Source: Gaeumannomyces sp. JS-464
Taxonomy: Eukaryota > Ascomycota > Sordariomycetes > Magnaporthales > Magnaporthaceae
Length of the DNA stretch: 64,000 nt
Direction of reading: 5' to 3'
NCBI GenBank assembly: GCA_002197995.1
Contig: NGZR01000001.1
Location: 13,783,501-13,847,500, forward strand
Every line of letters begins with the position of its first letter. Positions within the stretch are counted from its first letter, which is position 1. The position numbers and the translations under genes are program-made. Of this stretch, positions 36,087 through 45,939 are shown piece by piece. The notes beneath the pieces were generated by a model. The model worked only from the letters and a program-made list of their open reading frames with translations, ran no database searches and was not told the DNA's origin.

Positions 36087-37714
36087 TCACGACCCAGCTT
36101 GGTCCCAGAGCGCGCTGCCATTCCTCAGCCCGGTCCGTATATGCAGCCACCCCAGCTGCGCAACATCCCGACCCTGCCCGTCCACGAGGTGGCCCCGGAC
36201 CCCGTGTCCCCGCACCAGCCGCCACATCCTCACGATTTCTGCGCGCGCTGCGTTGGCGGCGGCAGACCCGTGGCCGCCACCGATGGCACCTGCAGAAATG
36301 ACGGCAGCCTGCGCCGCCGGCCCCACCATGAGGTGCAGCGCAGTGCTCCCCTCCGCGTCGGGGCCGCCAGCAGCTCCTGCACCAGCTTCTTGCCGCCCCC
36401 GTTGGAGGCGGCGTCGATGATGCGGCGCGCGACGGGGGCGTTGAATGCAGCCACTGCGACGTGCAGCGGCGACCTGCCGCCGTGGAGGCTGTCGTCGCCA
36501 AGCAGGAGGGCGGGCTGGAGGACGGGTTTGCTCCGCGCGCCGGCCAGGACGGCTTCCAGAGCACGGATGTAGTGGCGGGTGAAATTATAAGATGATGTAG
36601 CTGCGACGGTGGCGGCGTGGACAGGCGTGGCGCCGGTCCTATCGATGAGGTTCAGGGCGACCAGGATAGTATCGACGAGGAACCTCGTCGTGGTCTTCAT
36701 GCGACGGGCGATTTCCTTTTCGTTGCCGCCATTGAATGCGGGGATGCTGCCAGTCCTGGTGGGTGCGACGTCCCCGCCGTCGATGGGACCGGAGAAGACG
36801 GCGTGAAGTGCCGTGCGGCCGTGGCTGTCTAGAACCAGAGGATTCAGGCCGCCGCCGGGTTTCCAGAGGGCGGCCACGGCCCTCCAGTTACCGCGGGCCG
36901 CGGCGATGTGCAGCGCCGGGGTGCCGTCCCAGTCCAGTCCAGTGATGAGAGTGGGGTCGTATTCGCAAAGCAGCGAGAGGAGCCGCAGGTTGCCGTTACC
37001 GGGAGTTCGGAGTGCTTCGAGGGAACGTTGCGCGAGTAGCGTACCGAGTCCCGTTTCTGCCAAAGAATATGGACGATGGCGGCCGGCACTTCGCGTTTGA
37101 TTCGGGCGATGAGCCACCGGACCATGTCTGGAGAAGCGAATGGATGAAAATTGTAAGCAAGACCGCGCACGTCAGCTATGGTGTGTGAAGAGATTTCTGC
37201 TGCTGCTTACGTAGTGTGTGGCTTTGGGTCCTGCTATGGCGGCGAACAGTATGTTGGGGAAACGTGCGATTGATCGACCGTAGCCCTGGGGATGGGGGAG
37301 GCTACCGTAGCCCTGTGGTGGAGGAGGGCCTCGGTAGCCCTGGGAGGAGAAGTCGCTGCATAGCCCTGTGTAGGAGTAGGGTCCCAGTAGCCCTCGGGAG
37401 GATGAGGGCTTCCGTAGCCCCGGCAAGGGGGAGGGGCACCGTAGCCCTGAGGACGAGGAGGGTCCCGTAGCCCTGGGGAGGGCGAGTGCTTTGGTGGCCC
37501 TGGGGAGGAGGAGGAGGAGGAGTCGGAAGAGGAGGGCTTCCGTAGCCCTGCGGCGGCGGGCCTTTCTGGCAATATGTGGCAGAGAGAAGTGCCTGCGAGA
37601 CAGAGACGCCCAGGTCCCAGGCAATGGTCCTGGCCCTTCCGTGCAGGTCATGCTTGAAGTCCTTCTGGGCGTCGCGGTGGAAGTCCCGCACGTTCTCTTC
37701 CCCGAGTGAGATAG
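36087..37714 (-). pseudogene. Ankyrin-repeat protein gene with PQGYG-repeat N-terminus, frame-broken
   Basis: From MSISLGEENVRDFHRDAQKD at 37714 the frame runs through ARTIAWDLGVSVSQALLSAT into proline-rich PPPQGYG repeats (about 37240-37560). The GYG reading passes through all three frames within the repeats. A likely intron (donor GTAAGC near 37210, branch GCTGACG, acceptor CTCCAG near 37128) leads to MVRWLIARIKREVPAAIVHI. After another frame change come ankyrin units: DWDGTPALHIAAARGNWRAV, DSHGRTALHAVF, GGRSPLHVAVAAFNAPVARR, then, after a one-base deletion near 36359, GSTALHLMVG. The stop is at 36087. Ankyrin repeats bind partner proteins; no catalytic domain is present. Whether the breaks are biological or sequencing errors is unresolved. 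Confidence 0.6.
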
Positions 37715-37721
37715 ACATCTT

Positions 37722-37748
37722 TGTGGTGGTGGTGGTGGTGGTGGTGGC
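37722..37748. repeat. GTG trinucleotide microsatellite
   Basis: About nine GTG/GGT units lie just upstream of the ankyrin gene's start codon (on its strand, CCA/CAC repeats in the leader). Confidence 0.85.
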
Positions 37749-38530
37749 GGCGGCCAAGGATCTGGAGAGCCAAAGATGGACACGACGGACAAGCAGAATT
37801 CGCTGATCCTTGGCTGGAAGTTTCTTGTCCTGCAGAGTCACGCCTTCCTCATCGGACAGAAGCACAGAGTGGCAGGATGGACAAAGGGTGGAAGCTTGTG
37901 GGCGGGCTTTGGATCAAATCAAACCAGATGCTGGCACCCCAGCGAGCGACGAGTTACTGCCCTCGTCCCACCTCTCGACTGTGAATGAGTTAGGAAAGCT
38001 CCCTATGTGGGTACTGGACGTATGTGTGGATTTTATATGAAGCAAACACGACGTGAACCCTGAATGCCTCATCTTCACGAGGCGGCTGCAACAGGGCGTC
38101 GCCCAAAATCCCCGCCCAAAACACGCAACAACTCGAGCGTTGCATGTTTGTCTTGACTGCCGTCAGTCTTCGGTGACAATGAGGCCTAGCTCGTATATGT
38201 GCAGTAACGCCTTTATCACCAGCCTACGTATCTAATTACCTACCGTTCAAATATCAAGATCTTTGCCTAGATTTCGGCTGCGAGCACGCAAAATTTGTGA
38301 TCATCACGGACCGGGGAGGGAATGTAAGTAGTTTTGAAACTGCAAGTGACAGTCAAAGCATTGAGATTCCATAGTGGTGGCTAGGGATACAATGAGGGTT
38401 AAGACAAGCTGCGACGTATATGGAGACGTCTCTGAGATACAGTGGTGACACAAGGCACGGTTTCCCAACACCCATCACCGACATATCCACCTCCACCTCA
38501 GCCTCGAGTGCCCCTATTGTGTGTCCTGTC
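37749..38530. other. Intergenic, nothing recognised
   Basis: No domain, RNA or repeat structure was found. It lies between the ankyrin gene's 5' end and the tail of a minus-strand coding-like segment. Confidence 0.4.
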
Positions 38531-38930
38531 TACCAGATCTAAAGTCTGACGGCGAGCACGCTGACATCATCTCTGTCCTTGGCCACGACGAGGCTGTGGT
38601 CGTTGGTGTCTGTGGCCGAGCCGAGATAGGACATGTAGTTGCTCTTCGGATCAGCATCGACAACGTAGACCCATCGACAAAGGCCGAAAGCTTCTTCGCC
38701 GGCGCAATGGGAGGCGCCGCCCGCAGCGGCTGTTGCTGTTGCTGCTGCTTCTCGCCACTCAAGCTATGCTTGGTGTTGGGGCGCCCGGCTACCTCCTCGT
38801 TGACCGCCTCGATCAGCGACTGCGTGTGGAACCACTCGTACTTGGGCTGGTGGGATGCCGGCCCTGTCCCTGGGAACCGGAGATGGGGTGGGCCGGCATC
38901 CCACGACATCGTGTCGGAGAAGCTCACAGT
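38531..38930 (-). CDS. Unrecognised coding segment, frame-broken
   Basis: Two well-formed protein-like pieces lie on the minus strand. The first reads MSWDAGPPHLRFPGTGPASH and continues HTQSLIEAVNEEVAG, followed by a short CAG (Gln) run near 38735. The second, in another frame from about 38695, reads RWVYVVDADPKSNYMSYLGS and TNDHSLVVAKDRDD to a stop near 38545. A frame change or small intron joins them. I recognise no family. It could be a relic or a small real gene. Confidence 0.35.
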
Positions 38931-39153
38931 GTCTGCAAAATACAAAAAGAATACAGAAATACACTGCAAAACAAAGAGATATAAGTGACGATAATAAACG
39001 GAGATAAGAAAAAATAAAGAAGGCAAATAAAAAATAAAAAAAGGCAAGAAAAAAATAGAAAAAAGAGAAAGGCTTCAAGCCACGTAAAGTGGCCCACTCC
39101 TTTCCGCGCGTTGCGACGGCCCACCGCCAGAGACAGGTGAGTCTCACCGACAC

Positions 39154-39243
39154 AGATGGTACACCAAGGATGAGCAGACCAACATCAACGCCAACGTGTC
39201 GGCCATGGTGCAGATAGGCAGCGTCGGCGGCGCGCTACTAGAT
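39154..39243 (+). pseudogene. MFS sugar-transporter fragment
   Basis: Thirty codons read WYTKDEQTNINANVSAMVQI, then GSVGGALL. This resembles the second membrane segment region of fungal MFS monosaccharide transporters (typically N.N..SMVQIG.VGGAL). Nothing further of the usual 12-helix, roughly 500-residue protein is found on either side, so this is an isolated fragment. Confidence 0.45.
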
Positions 39244-42048
39244 GTTACCTCCCCCCGTTATTGCGTTCCTATTGTTCCGTTGCCCCCCCTCAAACCTCCT
39301 TGCTTCTCCTCTACAGCTGCTTACGCATCAATCCTACGACCTCTGTAATGGCAGAGACCCCACTGTCTATGCCAGCACGGCGGGCAGCGGCGGTGTTCCT
39401 CGACTGAGCAGCCGACTCCGCAGCAGCCTCTGGCGACAAGCTGATCAGGGCGACAGCGGCCGAGGCGATGCCCGTGACAAACGTGATGATTGGTCAGAAC
39501 TCGACGAAGGCTGACGTGCGAGTCTTTCCCCCACCACAGACAGTGGGAGATGGCTGATTTGATCGAGCAGACCAGGGCCGAGGCCGGAGGGGGCAAGGTG
39601 GGCGTTTGGGGTGTCTTGCGGTGCGAGTCACGTTCCTTTGGTGATGGCCACGATCCACGCCACGCTGAGGTCAAGCCTTGTCTGCAATTATAACGAGTGT
39701 CGCCGCGTGTTGTCATGGGGAGCCTCACGGTGGTGTCGGTGACGCCGTTGGCCGCTTGAGAGTCGTGTCCGCTGTGACTGCAGTGTATCCACCGATGGGT
39801 GTGAGGCTATTTGGCAATCCCAGTGAGCCAATTCGGGGCAAGGTAGAAAGCCTGATGGTAGAGCATAAAAGGGACACATTCGCAAGTGGTGTATGAAGAC
39901 ATGTCCAGCCCTGTAGTTTCTGTGGTATGGAACAGCAGTCTGCCGCCTCCAGAATGCAGGGGGGTACGCTTCCAGGTGAACCAAAGTAAAGCCTGGCCAT
40001 CCTCGTGCCGGACTCCACGGGTGTGGCTTCGGACTCCGGCTGAGGGTGGAGCGGTCGCGAAGAGAAAACAAGCATTCAAAGGATGTACATGCTCTCCAGT
40101 CCTCTGATGTGGTCCGGAACGCAGCTGGAATCCTGGCAAGAAGGCGGAGGGGCGGTTCCAGGACAGCACGGCCCAAGCTCTGTCACCGGCAATTGGCGAT
40201 CTGGGCATTCTGGGCTCAATCAGGAAAGTGCACAGCAAGTAGGTGCCATCCTGGACGTGCCCTCGCCGAGCGTGGTATTGACCTTCTCCGCGAGCATGGG
40301 CCCGCCGTGGAGATCCAAAGGACTAGGGTCAACCGCTGACGCGTCAAGCCTTTGTAATGGTATCAACTCTCGGAACTTGGCTGTGGTGCTGACACCGCGA
40401 GACGCGAGGTCCTCGCTTCCATCGCCATGGAAAGCAGGGCATGGCAGCCTCCCTGGAGACGGTACTTTGTGAAGTAGACTTGGCGCCGACTGACGTCTCC
40501 GGGTGCAGGATGGCGTTGGGCAAGCCATAGCGGCGAACATCCTGCTTCATTGATCGAGGTGGAGGGCCAGCCAAGAGCATGTGAGAGAAAATGTGAAAGA
40601 AAATGTGTATCCGAAGGTGCAGCAACTCACAGATGGTCTCCCGCACGAGGGCAGCCAGCCTCCCGTGTTGGTCCCCCGTGGGCACCGTCACGCATCGGCC
40701 ACTCCAACAGCTCTCTGCCGTGCTAGGGGACAGCTTGGAAACATCTACTGTCGAAGCCGAGCGAGGCACTCTGCTTGTGCTAAGCATCAGCTCGGGCGGC
40801 AGCAAGACGCTCGGACAGGCGGGCATGGAAACCCTGAGATGGGTCCTGGAAACCAAGGAGCTGCGGCAAGACTCTTTTGTATGTGTTGCTGCGGGATGAA
40901 AGGACGCTGTAGGATGGGTTGCTACGTGCGTTACCCGCTGCCGATGGATCCCTGCAAGAGCCGACTGGATACAGTTTGATCATCAGTACTGGAGGCATGG
41001 GAGATATTACGGAATAGAGAATGGCGATTCTATCTTTGAGAGTGAGCTTTGCTTCACTCACAAGACAAGTCTTCTGTGCTTGGGTCGACGAGCCGATTCT
41101 GCCTTGACTGCCCCGGACGCTGACAATAACACCCTAAACAGAGGAGCTTCTTGTGCCATCCAGTGCGGGAGACATCCTCGGGGACGCCGCCGACGAGGTT
41201 GTCGGAGTGCTGCTGTGGGTTGACCGTTGTATCGTGGCGCTCGTGCGAGTCGGCCTTGTTTTCGAGGTGGGCGACCTCGGCCAGCGGATGCTAGATAGGC
41301 CCGTGGGCGCGGCGGGATATTCGGTACCTTGAAATGTTGTCTAGAAGAATAGAATAAAAGAATGATGGCCAAAAAGAGCCAAAAAAAAAAAAAATACAGG
41401 CAGAGGTGTTCGCCGGGCCGCGTAGCCCGTCGCGGCCCGCTCCAGGCCGGCCTGCTGTCCATCTCGCCCCTGCCGTTGTTGCTGTTGTTGGTGAGGGATA
41501 TGAACGAGCGAGACGACCCGGAGCGGAGACAAAAGAAAAGGAGTACGGAAAATAGGGTAGCTACCATCCCCAGGCCGATCTTCTTGTACATTTCATTGGT
41601 GTTCTTGTTGTTGCTGTTGTTGACCAACGAAATGTACAAGAAGATCGACGTGGAGAGGGAGCAAAGAGACAGGTGAAAGCGTCTTGTGGGGGAAGTGGCA
41701 TGGTCGTCACAGTTTGGGGATGAGGCAGAAACGGGAGGAGGGGAAGGGAGCACCAGGAGTGAATAGAGAGGGGAGATACAGTGACTGCTCATGTCGATAA
41801 AAGTGGACCCAGCATCGAGCATCACCTTCCTACAGCCTTCCTCACCTGCACCGCATCTCAATTTTTCTTGGCCATCTCTTCCTTCTTTCCCAGAAGTTTT
41901 TCCTTCATATCGTTCGCCGAATGCGCCATCATTACGCCGACCGCATGAATTCATTCCCAACAACATCTTCTTCAACCTCAAGTTGATCTCTCTTCCTCAC
42001 GATCCCATCGCCGCGGCTACAGGTCAAACGTCGGTGCCTGATATCACC
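39244..42048. other. Unassigned stretch, short frames on both strands
   Basis: Minus-strand frames between 39688 and 41061 look weakly protein-like (for example VPSPGRLPCPAFHGDGSEDL near 40460) but switch frame every 200-300 bp and match no family I know. The 307-codon minus-strand frame at 41058-41981 is low-complexity and spans a hairpin, so I do not call it. The 41.7-42.0 kb part is the probable promoter and leader of the MAT1-1-2-like gene. Confidence 0.4.
41576..41647. repeat. Perfect 19-bp inverted repeat with TTG-rich loop
   Basis: CGATCTTCTTGTACATTTC at 41576-41594 is exactly mirrored at 41629-41647. A further TTGGT/ACCAA pair lies inside the 34-base loop, which is mostly TTG/CTG triplets. 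It could form a strong hairpin in DNA or RNA about 400 bp upstream of the MAT1-1-2-like start codon. Confidence 0.85.
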
Positions 42049-43268
42049 ATGGATACGGATCTTATGGACAGGATCTCCTACGATGCAGAGTTGATCGCCA
42101 CCAAAGTAAAGCCATTCGTCAGCGCTCACCAGTCTTCCCTCAGCCTGCTTGCCGAGGTCACTCGTAATGGCTCTCTTGACGCGAACGGCCAGTACCACCA
42201 TGCCATCTCATCGGCTTTGGAAGCCGTAGGAAAATTCCTCCACTTCAACACCACTCTCATGATTCTCATTGCCATGAAGAAAGATCCCGACGATCTTCCT
42301 GTCGAGTGGACCGAACAGCGCATTCAAACCGACATTGGCAAAGCTCAAGCCGCTATCGAGGGCCTGAAGCACACCGCCAAAATTGAGCATGCCCTCAGGG
42401 TTCAGAATTACCTCTCTAAGTCTGGTAGACTCGATAACTCCAACTTCCGCCTCAGCACCATTATCGTCATGTTGTCGACCATGTGGGCTTGGACGCACGA
42501 CGACCAGCGCGACCCTGATGTTCCTGGCGTGGATTTCGGCATGGCTCCTTTTGTCCATGTCTCTCTCGACTTTCTCGGCCGGCCGCAGTACCTCGATGGT
42601 AATGACTGGATAGGAATGGACGAGGCTCCTCTTGCCAAGATGCCAGGAAGCAACTGGGGTCTCTTCTTTCGCGAGCCAGGCCTGCCCTACTTTCACAACG
42701 AAGTCCTGGACACTATGACCCTCACCATTCCCCATGAAGGTCTCCTCTTGATCGAGAACACTGTGGAGACCTATACGAGCGTCGCCCGCCAGCTCAAGCG
42801 TGTCCATCAGCTGCTCAAGCGGACTCCCAAACACAAGAAGGTATGCCGTATCAATGTTGCCAAAATATTTCATAGCTAACATGGTACTAGGCAGCGGAGG
42901 AGTTCCACCAGGCATTCGGCAGTCCTTTCCCCAAGGCAGAGCCCACTGTAAGTTACCAAATCCTGCTGCTTGGCTATCTATGCGCTGACATTCTGCAGTC
43001 TCAGACCTACATTACCTACGACTACTCTGAGATCTGGACCGGAAGCCTTAGCGGCCTCAAGGTGAGAATCTTCCCTTTCAGCGAAGAGTTTTGATCAAAG
43101 CTAATGTCGCTACAGAATATCTCCATGCAGGACGAGACGGGCTGCTATAGGGCTGGCTTCATCGCTCATATGGTTGCCCATGTAATGAACCCGGAGATGC
43201 CGCTCGGTCACTACGAGACTCTGCAGACTCACCTCGAGCTTACCTTCGCCATCCCGGGAGATGAGTAG
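42049..43268 (+). CDS. MAT1-1-2: Probable MAT1-1-2 mating-type protein (4 exons, 354 aa)
   Basis: Exons are 42049-42840, 42891-42947, 42999-43061 and 43116-43268. The three introns (50, 51 and 54 bp) have GTATGC/GTAAGT/GTGAGA donors, CTAAC- or CTGAC-type branch sites and AG acceptors, and all exons join in frame. The start is chosen at 42049 because CACCATGG is an excellent fungal context; the frame stays open upstream to 41791 but that part is low-complexity leader. The 354-residue product begins MDTDLMDRISYDAELIATKV and ends ELTFAIPGDE. I recognise no catalytic motif. The call rests on position (tail to tail with MAT1-1-1, 360 bp apart), size and intron richness, all as expected for MAT1-1-2, which is needed for sexual development in Sordariomycetes. 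It is one of two genes here with no frame damage. Confidence 0.62.
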
Positions 43269-43483
43269 TTGATCCAGGAGGAATGGGAAAATGGGGCAGA
43301 TATAAATGGAGGAGGACTAGAGATAACATCGATTCGAGATGGAATATATCAGGGCGCAGTCATTTTATTTGCGAAGCTCAGCCGTGCCTACACTTACTCT
43401 GTATGTAGAGAGGAACGAGGGCACAATGGAAACTCTTTCTCAGGAAAGCAGCATCAAGAAACAGACGGGGTATATTTTCCACA

Positions 43484-43529
<46 letters not shown>

Positions 43530-43556
43530 TCCCTCTCTCTATCTCTATCTCTCCAA
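43484..43556. repeat. CT/CTAT microsatellite between the MAT genes
   Basis: A run of TC dinucleotides about 26 bp long, then TCTATCTC variants, lies in the shared 3' region of the two convergent MAT genes. Confidence 0.85.
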
Positions 43557-43630
43557 AGTCCGCCTGCATTAGGTCCCTCCCGTTCGTGGCTTCGTGAGAT
43601 TGTGTCGTTGAAGCGCAACCGGGGTCTCAG

Positions 43631-44732
43631 CTACCAGAGACCGATTGTGGAGTGCGAGTAGTCGAACGGTGTGTCCCGATGGCCAGCGGGAGGTTGGCCT
43701 GAGACAGGAAGCATGCTGTAATAGTCGACTGAGATGTCGTCGAAGAGCATGTCGTCGAAGAGCATGTCGTCGAAGAGCATGTCGTGCTGCAGGGGGGGTG
43801 CTGTGTCGTCTTGCTGGATTGGAGCTGTATCTTGGGCCTGGAAAGTGGGGATGATTTGAATGTCAACCAACAAGTTGGATATATCCTCGTTGGGAGAAAG
43901 AAGGGAAGCAACCGTATTGGTTGGATCGTTGATGAGGGTGTTGATGTACTCCTGGTTGATTTCTCTGCTCGAAGCTCGTACATCACCAGAAGGCGGAGCT
44001 GTCTGGGCCATGATGGTCACAGAGCTGTCCTCCATCTGCCTCAGAAGCTGGGAGCTGTTTTCGAATGGAAAGCCACCCTGGACGCAAGCTCGCAGGAGCT
44101 CGAGCTCGGTCATGGGCACCTGAACTTGGTCGGCAACTGGAGGCACGGCGGTCTGGTGAAGAGTGAGATCCAGTCTAGTCTCAGACCCTGCGGCTGCACT
44201 CGAAACCACCTGCCAGTTGAGACATCTCAGGTAGTCGCTGGGCTTCGGGATGCCCATCCGGGGGCAGGCGACCCGAAGAAACCCCGACATGACAATGCGG
44301 CCCTTCGTAGTGCCAGCAAAGTCTCGCACACGCGAGAAGACGCTGGCCATTATGGCCCATCTTGTCCTGAATGGATCCGTCTGCCATAGAGTCGTGATGA
44401 GAGGTGATCTCTCCTTCTGAGGGCGGTCTGAGAAAATCCCGGCGTAGTATGCTAAAAGCATAGGTCAGCAGCTGAAGAAGAGGTAGGTAGATAGAGAGAT
44501 ACTCACAGCGAAATGCCATGAAGCCGTTGACCTTCTTCTTCTTGCGAGACACAGCTGAGGCAGGCTGGTTTACGACCACGGCGGATTCCAGAGGCTGCTC
44601 GTTCGGTTTCTGCGCCCTGAGGAGCTCTTTGATCTTCTCTTGCGGGATGAGGCGTGCGATTGCATCCGGGGAAAGGCTGGATATCATTTGGCGGATTCTC
44701 TCACCATCAGAAAGGCTCGCGGAAGATGACAT
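43631..44732 (-). CDS. MAT1-1-1: MAT1-1-1 mating-type alpha-box transcription factor (348 aa)
   Basis: Exon 1 is 44732-44507 and exon 2 is 44451-43631. The 55-bp intron (GTGAGT...TTTTAG, branch GCTGAC) splits a serine codon inside the alpha box, the conserved MAT1-1-1 intron position. The joined reading gives KKKKVNGFMAFRSYYAGIFS at residues 64-83, then QKERSPLITTLWQTDPF and WAIMASVFSRVRDFAG, the hallmark of the MATalpha_HMG domain (about 64-185 with the CPRMGIPKPSDYLRCLNW tail). The protein is a DNA-binding master regulator of mating identity in MAT1-1 strains. The C-terminus carries MLFDD three times in a row (residues 300-314) in an acidic region. The length fits the family (about 300-390). 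Both exons are free of frame damage. I saw no HMG-box MAT1-1-3 nearby. Confidence 0.93.
43736..43785. repeat. 15-bp minisatellite in MAT1-1-1 (MLFDD x3)
   Basis: GTCGTCGAAGAGCAT is repeated three times in register, keeping the MAT1-1-1 frame open and encoding MLFDD repeats near the C-terminus. Confidence 0.85.
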
Positions 44733-45130
44733 TTTCTCGGATGGGTACCTTGATGATGCGGCGCGTCGAAAGCGGAAGATTCGAATATGAAAGGAAAAGA
44801 GATTGGAGAAGGTGATAAGGCGATAATTTGTGGAGGATTGCAAAAGGAAATTCGGTGGCGGAGGCAACAAAGAGTTCTTCATTGGCATGCAGCTAACCTT
44901 CAATTTTTTTAGTCCGCTCCGGAAGCGGAAGGGACATCCCCGGCCCTCATCCATTATCGGCCAACCGCATCCCTAAACAACCTTGCACGTGCTAGCCATA
45001 TACCACAGACAGAATTCTACTACACGCAGGCAGTCTCGTCAGCGCGGACTGTACGGCTTGCTTTCTGCGAAGTAGGCACGCCCGGTCCATATCTCCAGGT
45101 ACAACTAAAGGTAGTCCGTGGTCTCCTTTA
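44733..45130. promoter_or_regulatory. MAT1-1-1 upstream region
   Basis: About 400 bp lie between the MAT1-1-1 start codon (minus strand) and the MITE. No gene is seen. I could not pick a specific TATA box or factor site with confidence. Confidence 0.4.
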
Positions 45131-45539
45131 TGCCGTGTTTGGTTCAAGAGGTTTATGATAAACCGTGGTTTATCAGAGGTACGACGAGGTGCGGAGACGA
45201 TTCCCAGGGGGGGCCAAAAGTGCACGCACGAGGGGGCCAAAAGTGCGCGCACGAGGGGGCCAAAAGTGCATAGATTGGTAGAATAAACCAGCAGTTTATT
45301 ATTTTTTTCAACCAAAATAAAAAGTTGACAGGTTTATTGCCAGATTATGGAAATGCATGGATTTGCACAGGGGTTCAAGGGCCTGTTTGAGGCCCTGGTA
45401 GAAAAGCTACTTTCAATAGACCCTGGGCGCTTATTTGGGTGCTTATTTCAGGGATCACGGCGATCTCGTCAACTGGTTTACCAAGGCTTATCATTTTTGT
45501 ATGTATAAACCAATAAACTCCTCACCCAAACACACGGCA
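45131..45539. mobile_element. PIF/Harbinger-like MITE (409 bp)
   Basis: The ends are imperfect inverted repeats starting TGCCGTGTTTGG on the left and TGCCGTGTGTTTGG on the right (reverse complemented), both followed by GGTTTAT-type motifs. A 3-bp TTA direct repeat flanks it (45128-45130 and 45540-45542), the target duplication typical of PIF/Harbinger. Inside are a palindrome (GATAAACCGTGGTTTATC near 45151) and 23-bp tandem repeats. There is no transposase; it would be moved in trans. It lies 400 bp upstream of MAT1-1-1. Confidence 0.72.
45209..45270. repeat. 23-bp tandem repeat (2.7 units) inside the MITE
   Basis: Units at 45209, 45232 and 45255 read GGGGGCCAAAAGTGCRCGCA plus CGA. The third unit is truncated. 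Confidence 0.88.
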
Positions 45540-45542
45540 TTA

Positions 45543-45908
45543 CACGTTCTCCAACTGGGGAGACGCAGGCTCTGCAAAAACACAAGTGAGGTGTACTCAA
45601 GGACCATCTTGTGCTAATTCCGCCGCCCTTTCTGCAGGCGGCTCACCGGCCGCATGCATGGACGCTCTAGCTAGGGGCGCCCCCTTTAATGCGGCTCGCA
45701 GGCAGGTGCCTCTCAAGTGGAAGCCCAACAGATTTGCCGGACCAGGCCCTCCGGGTTGAGTCTCCGGCTTTCCTGCAGTGACTCCGGTGCCAAGCAGCAG
45801 TGGCCCCGATGCAAATGCTAATGCCCAAAATGCCGAAGTGCGCTCCTTCCTCTCTACCTAACCGTCAGTTTGTCCGAGAGCTGTGTGGCGTGATAGGTCT
45901 GCTGCCAT

Positions 45909-45939
<31 letters not shown>

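Noticed and set aside
41058..41981. A 307-codon minus-strand frame with hydrophobic stretches
   Set aside because: Low-complexity, spans a perfect hairpin and a poly-A/poly-T tract, has no conserved motif and overlaps the leader of the next gene.
32641..42048. A MAT1-1-3 HMG-box gene left of MAT1-1-2
   Set aside because: I scanned the frames and found no RPPNAF-type HMG motif; distant or heavily split versions cannot be excluded by eye.
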